Shown in pieces: positions 44,515 through 55,723 of a stretch of DNA of 64,000 nt (its first letter is position 1; every line of letters starts with the position of its first letter). Source of the stretch: Dendrolimus kikuchii (taxonomy: Eukaryota > Arthropoda > Insecta > Lepidoptera > Lasiocampidae). The notes under the pieces were generated by a model. The model was not told where the DNA came from, made no database searches, and saw nothing but the letters and a program-made list of their open reading frames with translations. Location: the NCBI GenBank assembly GCA_019925095.2, contig CM034394.1:24662272-24726271 (forward strand), written 5' to 3'. Both the position numbers and the translations under genes were made by a program.

Positions 44515-44939
44515 AATTGTTATTAACTAACTAACTGCTGCGGCTCAACGACCCAAACTGAGTCCTGGCCTCCGAAATAAGAATACTTGAATTATTATTG
44601 ATTCTAGATATTATTGATTGTCCTGAATTACTTAACAAAATAGGTATATATACGCCTCGACACTCTTTCCGTCATAGTCCCTATTTTGCTTTAAAATTGA
44701 CACAAACTATGGCCAATATAGTTTTTTATATCGATCGTCTACTACCTATAATAAATTAATTCATAGCTATAATTTTTATATAACGAATACCTCGGTGTCT
44801 GGTTTTAAAATCAGAAACGCAAACTGTAGTCTTAGATTAATTGTAGTATAGATGTAGTATAAATAAACAGTGTAATAAATAATGTATATAAAAGCTTGTA
44901 ACATATAATGTTTTCGCTGTATATACATATGTATATAAG
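44515..44939. other. No recognised feature
   Basis: Contains CTGCGGCTCAACGACCCAAA near 44537, a possible repeat word, and otherwise AT-rich sequence. Confidence 0.4.
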
Positions 44940-45087
44940 TGTTAATAGTGCATGACAAGAGTTATGAATGTTAAAGAGGCAAGTGAGGTGTGTAAGAATA
45001 AGCCTAAATGGCACTCTGTTGTTCGTGCCTACCCCGCAAGGGAGATGGCGTGAAGTTATGTATGTATGTATGTATGTTAATAGTGCA
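44940..45087 (+). mobile_element. R-family RTE insertion of 122 bp with 13-bp target duplication
   Basis: Exact tgttaatagtgca at 44940-44952 and 45075-45087. Element starts tgacaagagttatgaatgtt and ends in (GTAT)n. ARELA is changed to AREMA at the C-terminus. Confidence 0.93.
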
Positions 45088-45109
45088 GTTAAATTTTTTT
45101 ATAGAGAGT

Positions 45110-45495
45110 AAATCAAAAATCAAAATCAGTAATATAAAATTCTCGTGTCGCGATGTTTGTTACCAAACTCCTCCGAAATGGCTAAACCGATTTGTATGAA
45201 ATTTTTTGTGCATATCGAGTAGGTCTCAGAATTGGCCAATATCTATTTTTCGTACCCCTAAATGATAAGAATGACACACCCCTAAATATTGTTTTTTATT
45301 TTTTTGGCAAAATTTCTTATTTATATTTTTATTATAATTTGGCATTAAAAATACATACAACTCTAAATTTTCACTTTTCTACCACCAAGCCCTATTTTTT
45401 AATAGTGATATTAGTACTGTAATAATTTAACTTACTTGAAATTACTAAAAATAATTTAAAAGGCAAAACAACGGTTGTCGGGTCAGATTGTGTAT
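45110..45495 (+). repeat. E-like interspersed repeat
   Basis: AAAATTCTCGTGTCGCGATG, CTCCTCCGAAATGGCTAAAC, GAAATTTTTTGTGCATATCG and a closing GGCAAAACAACGGTTGTCGG. I recognise this order as a common lepidopteran repeat; class uncertain. Confidence 0.6.
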
Positions 45496-46045
45496 ATATA
45501 AAAAATAGAAAAAAGGGACGAATACCCTCTACGCTAATATATGACGGACAACGAGTGAATAAAAAAAAATATAAATGTTAAAAATCATCCAAACTTATTC
45601 TTAAATTTTAAAGAAAATACCTACATTAAGTAACATCTTTAGAAAGTATTCTAAGAAAAAACATATAAATTAAAATATAATACGTTATTTTTTTTAATAA
45701 AATTATTGATGATTGGCTGGTTTATGCATAATACGGTCCAAATATAAATGCGGCGATAAATTTACGACGAAAATGTCGCGACGACGCGGCAAAGCGACAA
45801 ATAGGTCGAACGCTTTTACACAAAGCTCCAATTAATTTACACTAATTGTAATTAATACTTTACTTTTTTCAAGAGACAAAAGGGTTTTCGGTTCTCAATG
45901 CTTTAGTTATTTCTCGCTTTCTCTCTTCGCTGAAATCGGTAAAAACACGCTACACTTTTGTATGTTTCTATGTCCAAATATTCATAATTTAGAGCTGATA
46001 TTAGATGGATTAAATAAATAGAATCAATTGGATTGAAAAGCACAG
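45496..46045. other. No recognised feature
   Basis: AT-rich, with a GTCGCGACGACGCGGC patch near 45773. Confidence 0.45.
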
Positions 46046-46049
46046 AACT

Positions 46050-46165
46050 GCAAGAACACAACGGTAACACTGGTACACAAAAAAAAAAGTGGTCTGTACA
46101 TTTGACCAGTCTACACGTATTTCGACGCGCTGAATTGGAACCCAAGGTGTTGCCAACACCAACAA
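46050..46165 (+). repeat. Copy of the head of the 52.2-kb repeat
   Basis: GTAACACTGGTACACAAA, AAGTGGTCTGTACATTTGAC and TATTTCGACGCGCTGAA match 52228-52305 and then diverge. Confidence 0.7.
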
Positions 46166-46624
46166 AAAATTGTTTTTTTGACTTTGTCACATAAAAAATT
46201 TCCTTCAGACAAGTAATGGTGCAAATTTAGTATATTAAATAATATTTCTCGTGGTGCAATTTTACTTTTTCCTTACTAGTGTTTGATTTAATCACTAGGT
46301 CCATTTGGTTCGGACGCCCTCAAAATTTCGAGTAAATTGCGAAAAATCTAAAAATGGCTATTTTTCGATTTTTCGCAATTATCTCGGATAGATATAGATA
46401 TACGGGCTGTAGTTGTCAGTTTGTGCTGGTTCGTGATTTTTAAAACGGTATTTAAAATATTACTTTGATGATAGCGTGCGAAATAAATTACATAAGAACA
46501 AGAAAGGGAAAACAAAAATGGCCGCAAACCATCTCGCGCGCAGCAAGCTTCACACCGCGCTCTAAAATCTCAAGTCTTCGCACGCATCCTTCATTTTACC
46601 ACAAAGCCATTATTACATTTTTTT
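46166..46624. other. No recognised feature
   Basis: Near-palindromic AAATTGCGAAAAATC...GATTTTTCGCAATT around 46332-46381 was noticed. No gene. Confidence 0.5.
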
Positions 46625-46770
46625 TTTAAGCTAGGTTTATTTATAGCCCTCCTTTTTTATTTAGTTCTAGTTTTTAATTTTAGGTTTATTTTTCATACTG
46701 TAGTTTAGTTTTAGTATTTAATTGTATTTTTCTATTGAATAAAATGTATTAATATAATAAATATATATAT
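46625..46770 (+). repeat. 3' tail of the LINE inserted at 37303-37799
   Basis: AAGCTAGGTTTATTTATAG, TTTAGTTTTAGTATTTAATT and an AATAAAATG end match the UTR at 37660-37745. Confidence 0.6.
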
Positions 46771-46959
46771 TTATGACCACTATTACAATTCAAAATTAAA
46801 AAATATAATTTCATCGCTCACACGGGCCAAATGAGCTTCGAATTTAGATTCAGCTTATCGAATTGCTTAAAAGACATCTATTCGTTCCATGTTTATGAAA
46901 GATTTTACCAAGTGCAATTTTTTACCGGTATTTCGCATTTTACTTAAATTTAAACTTCA

Positions 46960-47490
46960 GAAGGCCCAGCTCGCCGTACACAACGCGGCGCTGGTACCTA
47001 CGCTCACGTATGAATGCGAGAGTTGGGTATGGAAGAGAGAGCATGAAAGTACAGTAAACGCGGTCGAGATGCGAGCACTATGCAAAATCTGCGGAGTGAC
47101 GCTCGCGAACCGCGTTCGTAATACCGAAGTAAGAAAGAGAGTTGGTCTGAAAGAGAGTGTCGGGGTGAAGGTAAGGAAAGGAATGCTCCGGTGGTTCGGG
47201 CATGTGGAAAGAATGCATGATGAAAGAATGACTAAACAGATATATACAATGCAAAAGTGGATGGATGCAGAAGTCGTGGAAGGCCACGACACACCTGCCA
47301 TGATCAAATTGATCGTATACTAGCAGAAGGTGATGTCAGGAGCCTTAAGAACAGACGAGCTTACATGACAAGAGTTATGAATGTCAAAGAGGTAAGTGAG
47401 GTGTGTAAGAATAAGCCTAAATGGCACTCTGTTGTTCGTGCCTACCCCGCAAGGGAACTGGCGTGAAGTTATGTATGTATGTATGTATGT
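46960..47490 (+). mobile_element. R-family RTE 3' fragment, 530 bp
   Basis: Encodes KAQLAVHNAALVPTLTYECE, SWVWKREHEST and GMLRWFGHVERMHDERMTKQ. A 2-bp insertion (ATATATACAAT) shifts the frame near 47243, after which the AYPARELA ending is in another frame. GTAT tail. No exact target duplication was found; the words CGGGCCAAAT.A.CTTCGAA occur on both sides (46822 and 47497) but about 138 bp outside the left edge. Confidence 0.9.
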
Positions 47491-49147
47491 TATTACGGGC
47501 CAAATAAACTTCGAACTTCGATTATATGTATCGAACTAAATGAAATACTTACTCGATCCTGTAAGAACGTTGAAAACGATCTGTACTAAGACACGTTTAT
47601 TAACACAAAGGAACGACATATAAGGAAGCGAATGACATTACATTTTTTTTTTGGATTTTGTGGCTTGGCAGCTAGGCCTTTAAGCCAGATCTTGGATTCA
47701 ATGTAGTTTCTTCATTTTCTTAAACCTATGTGTAGCACAGCTGAACTGTAGGTTATCAGCCTGTGCCATTTAACGGAGTTCTTGTGACAACTCAAAAGGC
47801 CACATTTGACTTTACAATTCACATTTCTCACAAAACACATAATTACTACTCAAAAACTACAAATATCCTACAACTATTGTTCAATTTAGAGTAATTTTAC
47901 ACATTTTTAGAAAATAAAACTGCACAGCACAACATCTCCTTTCAGTTCCCGCCAAAAACTCTGACATTACATACATGACAGATATAGACTAGTGAAGCGT
48001 AGGAAATCTTCAATGAAGCACCTCTTTGCTTGAAATATGCGTATATTTTAACAGTTTACAATTTTAAACAAAATGTTGGATGCGCGTACAAAGGTTAGTT
48101 TTTCGTTCAGTCATAGATTTCAAATATTGGCGGTTGGCCGTAGACTACGAGTGTTTCTCATAATGTTAATATTGCGCGTACACACCGGCGCGAGGTAATG
48201 ATTTCATCCCGGCTGGACTAGTGTGTACCGTACCTCTCCAGGCTAATCTAGACTAGAATAGAAACTTTTGAATTTGAATTGAAATTAAACTCGATACAGA
48301 GCTAGCTTGTATCCCGTGACAACGCTTAGAATACATTTTATCCCGAAAAACGACCTCGTTTATGTGGGATAGACGAATAGCTAAAAAGATGGCGTTGGAG
48401 TCACGTTTTGTAGATGCCAACGTTGCAAATCACTAACACGTCGTGATAGCAACGCGAACGAAGTTTCGCTGTCACTTCTTATCTTACTTTACATTCATTG
48501 GCCTCGTTGGTAAAAATTAGGCATTAATTCCATAAGAATAATAACACTTAAAACAAACTGTAGGTGCAGTTCACACGTAATAATGTAAAACAAGCCTAAA
48601 AAATATTATCAGTTTTATTACGGTCCAAGTTGGACCTATGTTTAATCATCGGTCTTATAGAGTCTCTAATCTGTGCTACATAATGTAAAACTCGTATCTC
48701 ATTCTCTCGAAGGCTTAGTCCTATAAATTTATGTTTGTCTCTTTTTAGTGTCGCTTTTTCGTTTCATCTACTTTGAAACCACAACGATTCTAAAGAAGTT
48801 TCACTTCAAAAAGACAAGGTTAGTGAAATATATAAACCCGACATAAGTCTCGACTAATTTCTGAATCGCCTCGAAAATCTTTTATTCCGATCCGAATAAG
48901 ATGTCCTCAGACATTCACTATTGTATAAAATGGGGCCATTAAAACAGCATCTGAAACGCTTCTATATCTGTCTCTAAACGTGAGATACACTTTTGCACTT
49001 TTCACTGTTTATGCTTTCAATGCTTTTGTTTTAATTTGTGCTCTGCCCTTGCTCTTTAGTTTGTTTCAGATATGTTGTTTCATCTTACAATTTTATTAAT
49101 GTACTCGTTGTAACGAAATTTTCTGTATCTATAGATATTTATGTGTG
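47491..49147. other. No recognised feature
   Basis: AT-rich with GC-richer parts near 48160-48250. No ORF of note and no repeat match except CAACGATTCTAAAGAAGTTT at about 48782, shared with 16197. Confidence 0.5.
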
Positions 49148-49495
49148 ACTAAGAGAGTGTCGGGGTGAAGGTAAGGAAAGGAATGCTCCGGTGGTTCGGA
49201 CATGTAGAAAGAATGCATGATGAAAGAATGACTAAAGAGATATACAATGCAAAATTGGATGGATGCAGAAGTCGTGGAAGGCCACGACACACCTTCCATG
49301 ATCAAATTGATCGTGTACTAGCAGAAGGTGATGTCAGGAGCCTTAAGAACAGACGAGCGTGCATGACAAGAGCTATGAATGTCAAAGAAGCAAGTGAGGT
49401 GTGTAAGAATAAGCCTAAATGGCGCTCTGTTGTTCGTGCCTACCCCGCAAGGGAACTGGCGTGAAGTTATGTATGTATGTATGTATGTACTAAGA
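49148..49495 (+). mobile_element. R-family RTE 3' fragment with 7-bp target duplication
   Basis: actaaga at 49148-49154 and 49489-49495 encloses 49155-49488. The frame 49165-49464 is intact (GMLRWFGHVERM ... AYPARELA). Confidence 0.9.
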
Positions 49496-49659
49496 TATAC
49501 TTTTTTGCTCGAAAAATGATATAGTTATCGTGAAGTAAATACATTCAGAATTTATATGTAAATAAATAAAATTGAAGTGTCCGTTTGTAATGTCAAAATA
49601 ACAGCTTTTTACGAAACTCATATGAAATTATATACGGTACTTATATCAAAAAAACAATT

Positions 49660-49810
49660 ATTTTTTTTTGTTTCTGACACGGCTGGACCGATTTTGAAGG
49701 GACTTTTACTAGCAGATAGCTGATATTATAAGAAGTAACTTAAGCTACTTTTAAAATTAGGGTTGCGCAGAAAAAAACACGTGAATGAAGTCGCGGGTAA
49801 CGTCTAGTAA
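49660..49810 (-). repeat. E-like repeat, reverse
   Basis: GACACGGCTGGACCGATTTT and GGGTTGCGCAGAAAAAA, then GTGAATGAAGTCGCGGGTAA and CGTCTAGTA, the reverse of the ACTAG...CGCGAC start. Confidence 0.6.
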
Positions 49811-50440
49811 AATAAATAAAACTCGTCCTTTTCCTGGCCCCGACCCAAAGTGAGTCAGGGACAATGCTCGTACGGTATGAATGGCAGATTCCTGGAGTTC
49901 CAGCACTCATTGTGTGAAGGACAATAAATGCCCTAGCCCGCGGTCACTATACATCTTAAAATACTACTAACTTCAGTTCTCATATCAGGCTCATTTTCAT
50001 TTTTCCTTTAGTATTCAAATCTTTCATTAAAATTAATTTCTTCTAAAGAACTTTTTTTATAGCATTAAATGACTTAACAGGTATTCAGACACAATACGCC
50101 AATTTCGGTTCTGGCTGCAAGACCTTTGGCCTTGTGGATAGTTGCCATCGACAATCATGACATTTCCCATACGTAAACGTCACATTAGCAGTAACAATTA
50201 AAACGTCACTTACGAACTTCAAGTCACTTCATACTTGATTACTTCATTAATATACGTTTAAAAATTTACCAGCGTAACGAATTGTAAAAAATGAATTATA
50301 CCTAATTATACGAGAAACAACGTCTCATTTTTGGATATCCTCCGTTCCTGTGTTTACAACAGGTAACACTAGTTCACTCTTATGATTGTGATGTAATGGT
50401 TTACTGTCTACCGGGACGATACCTTATTTTTATTTTTTTG
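49811..50440. other. No recognised feature
   Basis: GC-richer words near 49830-49950 (GCCCCGACCCAAAGTGAGTC, similar to 44545) might be a repeat. No gene. Confidence 0.45.
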
Positions 50441-50444
50441 TTTA

Positions 50445-50648
50445 TGGCAGGAGATCAGCAGGCAGGCAGACGGCCCACTTGATGGAAGGCGGTTACCATC
50501 GCCAATGGACATTTGCAACACCAAAGATGCTGTAAATGCGCTGCTGCTCTCTTAAGGGAGACTGGAACCTGGTCACTAACGCCGGAATATAAATCATACT
50601 TGTTATGGCGGCATACTCTAGACCAAGCGTGGTAGCCAACCAGTCGGG
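50445..50648 (-). repeat. A-family copy, 5' part missing
   Basis: atggcaggagatcagcaggc to GCCAACCAGTCGGG. Immediately followed by a reverse S1 SINE. Confidence 0.85.
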
Positions 50649-50664
50649 TCTTATGGGCCTAGCG

Positions 50665-50975
50665 GAAAATCAGAATATCAGCCCATAAATGTCCCACTGC
50701 TGGGCTCGGGCCTCCCATTATAGGGGGGAACGGACGTATACCCGCCACGCTTGTCTTGTCCAAGGCGGCTTGGCAGGTTTGACACATCGGTTATCTCGAT
50801 GTGCAGATTGCATCACGATGTTTTCCTTCACCGTTATTAGCACGTGGTAATTGTAATAATATGCACATTAGATCAGAAAACTGACTAAGTGGTGCATGCG
50901 CTCCGGCCAGGATCGAACCCGCGCCCTCTGAGTTTGGGACGCTTGCACTAGCCATTACGCTACCACGACTCAATC
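50665..50975 (-). repeat. S1 tRNA-derived SINE, most complete copy, reverse
   Basis: On the minus strand it starts gtggtagcgtaatggctagt (A-box region), then GGCGCGGGTTCGATCCTGGC (B-box), and ends at GGGACATTTATGGGCTGAT. About 310 bp. Use it as the S1 reference. Confidence 0.88.
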
Positions 50976-50989
50976 GACTTTTTGTCTAC

Positions 50990-51960
50990 TAATGCGAAAA
51001 CACTTTTTAGAGAAGTTTCTTTTATTAATAGCTACCACACTACACTCACACTGCCAATCTCACTTCGCCGGAATGCTCATCTTCTACATTTATTACATCG
51101 TACACTATTTATACCCTACACTCCTTCTTACCTTAAGCGGGATTCCCAACTCCGCGTGCCCTGGTAGGCGTGGGCCTCGATCACTAGGCCTCTTCCATTG
51201 CCGGGGAAGCTTCTCCCCCGGCGCCTACTCGGTCTACTACATGGTCTATTCCACGGGAAGAGAGATGAGCGCGCGCAGAAAACTCGCGCTCTCATCTCGA
51301 CGGCATGTGCGGGTGAGGGAGAACCCCTATACCCCTAGGGGCCCCACCCGCGTCGCCCGCTTACGGCGGCCGAAGGTCACTATCCGACCTCCGGCGCTGG
51401 CGCGTCCTCCTTTCAGTCCACGCTCCCGTTCCGCCTCCTCCTTCGCAAACATGACTTGCTCGCGGAAGGAGGAGACGGCGTCCCATCCGGTTGATCTCCC
51501 GACCATGGTGCGTACCACGGCCAGGAGGGATTTGCGCTCCTCTAATAACCTCCTGTTAAAGGCACCTGCACATTCTTCAACATTTTACTCCAAATCCTTG
51601 ATGTGCAGGCTGCTTGCTTTTGGAAATCTTTACCCGTAGATGTTAGAAAAGCTAAATCGCTTGCCATACTTAAAAAATCAGTCAAAAACCATTACCTTAG
51701 TTTATAATAAAATATATTTGTAACTATTCTTCTTAACTTAGCTGTTTACTGTTCACATTGTAATGTTCTTCGTTTTTTATTTTACTTCTTTTTAATTTAA
51801 TTATACCTAGACATAAGTTGTTAAAAGTATCCCCTCAGTCAGGTTGCCTGGAAGAGATCGCTTTAAGCGGTAAGGCCGCCTTTTGTTTTGCCGTTAAATT
51901 GTTGCAATTATTTGTTCTGTAATTGTTTATTTGGTGAACCGTAAAGTGTTTTTTTCTACA
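50990..51960 (+). mobile_element. J-family LINE RT C-terminus, broken by GC-rich insert
   Basis: 51050-51140 encodes PISLRRNAHLLHLLHRTLF and YTPSYLKRDSQLR. After the insert, 51525-51640 gives RDLRSSNNLLLKAPAHSSTF, YSKSL, and in another frame the end NHYLSL stop (about 51700). The UTR carries CAGGTTGCCTGGAAGAGATC and AAGGCCGCCTTTTGTTTTGC. No catalytic RT motif remains. Confidence 0.75.
51145..51525 (-). repeat. GC-rich retroelement insert with gag-like minus frame
   Basis: Sharply GC-richer than its surroundings. Minus frame 51327-51518 reads MVRTMVGRSTGWDAVSSFRE, then QVMFAKEEAERERGLKGGRA and ends at a stop. I associate the pattern LL.ERK.L..VV..M....W.AV.SF...VM.AKE.AERER with a lepidopteran retroelement ORF end. 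A decayed relative is at 20520-20930. Confidence 0.55.
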
Positions 51961-52225
51961 CTTTTATTGGTTTGGTTTTGTTTGTCTCTCTTTGTCACCG
52001 CACAACCTACTACGTTATGCGTAATCAAATTCTTGCAAGTAAACAATAAAATTTCCCTCGGCCTTTTATAACACAGACAAACAAACAAACATAATTTAGT
52101 AAAGGTGACCCCGGTTCTCTCCTAAACTAATTAAGCGAACGAAATACATTTTGCCATTCTACGAGCCCTTAAGAGATTTTAGGGGTCAATTCAAATTAAA
52201 AGGTGTGAGAGAATCCCTTCGAATT
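51961..52225. other. No recognised feature
   Basis: AT-rich, with ACAAACAAACAAAC near 52078. Confidence 0.45.
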
Positions 52226-52227
52226 GG

Positions 52228-52590
52228 ATTAGTAACACTGGTCCACAAATAATAAAAAGTGGTCTATACTTTCGACTATGTATTTCGATACGCTGAATCC
52301 GAATCTGGGGTCAGTTTGGTCCATACCGAGCTGCTCCAGATTCGGTCTATGGACCATAAACCCTCAAAATTTTCAGGGTGTTCGGACCAAACTGACCCCA
52401 GATTCGGATTCAGCAAAATGTTGTGGGTGTATGGAGCAAACCGAACCCAGATTCAGTCTTTTGGACCATCAACTCTCAAAATTTTCAGGGTGTTCGTACC
52501 AAACTGATCCCATATTCGGATTCAGCAAAATTTTAAGGGTGTATGGACTAAGCCGACCCCTAGATTCAGATTCAGCGCATCAAAATATAT
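52228..52590. repeat. Repeat with a 28-bp inverted arm pair and 111-bp tandem units
   Basis: GAATCCGAATCTGGGGTCAG.. at about 52296-52323 is the exact reverse complement of 52384-52411. A unit starting GATTCGGTCTATGGACCAT at 52339 recurs as GATTCAGTCTTTTGGACCAT at 52450, and its first words again at 52563 (spacing 111 and 113). Open frames across it are a by-product of repetition. Confidence 0.85.
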
Positions 52591-52684
52591 AACAATAGAT
52601 GGGTCTGGTCAAAAGTAAATACCGCTTTTTATTTTTTGCGGGCCGGTATAAAGATTGTATGGTTTGGGATTAATTTTGAATTTT

Positions 52685-52950
52685 GGTTATTTTAACTAAT
52701 ATTGTAAATACGCGTGTAGGTTTGTTTGTTTGTTTCGCTTTCACGCCTTAACTACGCAACAGATCGTCCCAAAATTTTGCATTTACATCAACATAGAAAA
52801 GGATATTAGGATACCTTTTATTCAAAAAGTACTGTTCCTGAGGGATAGACGAATATAACCAAAAAGATGGAGCTCCGAATGCGTTTTATTAGCGTTGCTT
52901 TCACTAACAAACACATTGTCATGGCAACGACAATGACAACGTAATTTTAA
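52685..52950 (+). repeat. E-like interspersed repeat
   Basis: ATATTGTAAATACGCGTGTA, GTTTGTTTGTTTCGCTTTCA, CTACGCAACAGATCGTCCCA and TAGGATACCTTTTATTC. Matches the usual E-type wording. Confidence 0.55.
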
Positions 52951-53010
52951 TACGTGGCTTTCATGATTATAGTTAAGCCGTTTTAAGAAGCCCCATTTGG
53001 AGTTTCTTGT

Positions 53011-53473
53011 TGTTACAATTTAGGCCACCTGCATACCTGTAGACAAAGCACATTTATTACCTGCCGCGTTTGAGCTAATAAAATTGAAACTATATAAGAC
53101 TGTCTTCTTTTGTTTATGTTGTGTTTAAAATTTGTAATTAGAAAAACAGTCTATTGTGTATTGTAATATTTTATGGCAGTCATTAGACAGGTGTGCCGAA
53201 CTAATTCTAAGAAATTAGTTGTTCGTCCTTCAGCTGGCAGGTTGTATCGGTGCAGTATAAAGCAACGTCCCAATGGAGAGATCGGCAGTCAAAGCGATAA
53301 CATAAGCGAGGCAAGACGTGTGTACATTTAGTGACGGATTTTGCGCGTGTTATTGAATTGTGCAGTACATTTGGACTTATTGCGTCCGGTTATCTTTGTA
53401 CCTGTGTTATAGTTCTAATAAATTATATAGTAATTCCAACGGCATTTTAATTTGAGTCTCATAACTCGTAACA
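53011..53473 (+). mobile_element. L-family solo LTR (463 bp)
   Basis: Begins tgttacaatttaggccacct and ends tctcataactcgtaaca. A TATA-like GTATAAAG is near 53256. The flanks TTGT and TTAA do not match, so the target duplication is lost or this copy was rearranged. Confidence 0.87.
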
Positions 53474-53535
53474 TTAATAACATTAACTAACTTGATAACA
53501 GTATGAAAATTATTTTATATCATATTAAAACACCA

Positions 53536-55723
53536 TGATTAGCTTATTTGCTTTTAGCTATTATATTGGAAGATGTTAGTGTAAGGAGTATGTATGCGCG
53601 CCTAGTCGAAGAAAGGCTTGCAAAAGCGGACTTCTCCGACTTAGATGTGGATAATGACTGGGATAGTATGAAAGAAAGTATAGTGGAAAGCGCAAAAGAA
53701 GCATGTGGATGCGCAAAGAGGCACATAACAACGAAAGGTGATGAATGGTGGGACGCGGATGTTAAATCTAGCGTAGAGAGAAAGAGAAAAGCCTGGCTGG
53801 ATTATGTTGCTTCTTTGCAACAGAATGACAGTATGAAAGAGATGAAGAAAATTTTTTATCGCCTCTGCAAGAACGAAACCAAAGCTTTAGTGAAAGAGAA
53901 GCGCGAAAGTATAAAATTGAAAGAAGAAGAGAAGCTGACGGAGAACTTCAAGGCGAATACCAAACTCTTTTGGAGAGAGGTTAAGAAGTCTCGGGGTTGT
54001 TCGTCAGCTTCCAGAATGGAAAGAATAAAATCTAAAGCAGGGGACGTTCTTGCTAACCCACAAGAGGTATTAGCGCGATGGAGTGAATATTTTAGAGAAA
54101 TGTATGATGATATCCCGGATGCTGGCACCACGACTGAGTCTGTGACTGACTCCGAGGAGTCAGCATCCGAGATCACGTTGGAAGAGATCGAATGGTCGAT
54201 AAGAAGTCTGAAAAATGGAAAGGCAGGAGGAATCGATAGTGTGTCTGCTGAGATGATCAAATATGGTGGAACCTGCGTCCGGGACGCTTTCCTGTCCTTA
54301 TGCAACTTGTGCTGGAGGACGGGAAAGGTTCCCAAGGACTGGAGGCGCGCTGTCATCGTGCCCTTGTATAAAGGCAAGGGTTCACGTATGGAGTGCGCCA
54401 GCTACAGGGCCATCAGTTTGATCAGCACAGCATCTAAAGTGTATACGAAGATTATTGAAAAGAGAATGAGAGTGGTATCCGATGGATTACTGTGGGATGC
54501 ACAAGGTGGCTTCAGAAATGGAAGGGGATGTATGGATCAAGTTTTCTCTCTCCGCAATATCGTAGAGAAGCAGCTGGCTATGGGCCGGAAGGTTTTCTGC
54601 GGTTTTGTGGATCTAGAGAAAGCATTTGACAGGGTTGTGCGGAAGGAGCTCTGGGACATATTGCCCGGATATGGGATTAATGGCCAATTGATGCGTGCTG
54701 TGCAGTCCACTTACGGGGACTGTATGGCATGCGTGCGAGTGGATGGCAGCCTGTCGCCCTGGTTTGACGTCAATATTGGCGTCAGGCAGGGCTGCGTGCT
54801 GTCGGCTTTGCTGTTCATCCTATACCTGGACGATTGTCTCCAGAGAATAAGATTGATGGATGTTGGGGTGCGAATGAGTGATCTAGTTGTAAGCACCTTG
54901 CTTTATGCGGATGATGCCGTGCTTTTGGCCGAATCGCCATCAGAACTGCAAACACTAGTCACAATGCGAAGAAAACAAAGGTTATGGTGTTTGAAAGAGA
55001 AGAAACCAGAACGAATGCAAGGATAATGGTCGATGATGTTATGCTGGAGCAAGTGAATGAGTTTGTATATCTTGGATGTGCTTTTAGCAGGGATGGAAGG
55101 TACACCGCTGATATAGAAAGAAGAGTAAATTTGGGGAATAGTTTGAATGGAGCATTAGGTAAACTTCTAGGCGCTAAGAACCTCAGCCAGAAGGCCCAGC
55201 TCGCCATACACAACGCGGTGCTGGTACCTACGCTCACGTATGGAAGCGAGAGTTGGGTATGGAAGAGAGAGCATGAAAGTAGAGTAAACGCGGTTGAGAT
55301 GCGAGCACTGCGCAAAATCTGCGGAGTGACGCTCGCGGACCGCGTTCGTAATACCGAAGTAAGAAAGAGAGTTGGTCTGAAAGAGAGTGTCGGGGTGAAG
55401 GTAAGGAAAGGAATGCTCCGGTGGTTCGGGCATGTGAAAAGAATGCATGATGAAAGAATGACTAAACAGATATACAATGCAAAAGTGGATGGATGCAGAA
55501 GTCGTGGAAGGCCACGACACACCTTCCATGATCAAATTGATCGTGTACTAGCGGAGGGTGATGTCAGGAGCCTTAAGAACAGACGAGTGTGCATGATAAG
55601 AGTTATGAATGTCAAAGAAGCAAGTGAGGTGTGTAAGAATGGGCCTAAATGGCGCTCTGTTGTTCGTGCCTACCCCGCAAGGGAACTGGCGTGAAGTTAT
55701 GTATGTATGTGATTAGCTTATTT
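53536..55723 (+). mobile_element. R-family RTE-like LINE, 2160 bp, 5' truncated, 14-bp target duplication
   Basis: The element is 53550-55709. Exact tgattagcttattt flanks it at 53536-53549 and 55710-55723. It carries an RT domain, a C-terminal region and a short GTAT tail. The endonuclease domain and 5' UTR are absent through 5' truncation, typical of target-primed insertion. The unbroken duplication and long open frames suggest this is among the youngest insertions in the window. It is the reference for ten shorter R copies. Confidence 0.93.
53550..55694 (+). pseudogene. RTE-like reverse transcriptase ORF2, broken by deletion/frameshift
   Basis: First frame (53548-55026, numbered from the TTG at 53548): a Lys/Glu-rich linker (about residues 20-190), then RT blocks LKNGKAGGIDSV, WRRAVIVPLYKGKGSRMECA, QGGFRNGRGCMDQVFSLRNI, catalytic FVDLEKAFD (Asp355 and Asp361), VRQGC (412-416) and YADD (453-456). 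About 15 residues later the frame leaves the family, and the C-terminal part continues in frame +2 from about 54965 (KTKVMVFEREE ... AYPARELA stop). Sequence after LQTLVT looks deleted: the thumb region is shorter than I expect for this family. The first two codons are flanking DNA, so no native start remains. Catalytic residues look intact, but the protein cannot be made whole. Confidence 0.9.

Noticed and set aside
50992..51639. 215-codon ORF as a host gene
   Set aside because: It joins a J-family RT tail with the antisense of a GC-rich insert. Only the first and last parts resemble a protein, and both belong to a LINE.
55167..55535. Minus-strand ORFs of 122 and 187 codons over the R-family (also 9607-9876, 27286-27759, 46957-47307)
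   Set aside because: They are antisense to the RTE coding frame, which has recognisable RT-associated motifs on the plus strand.
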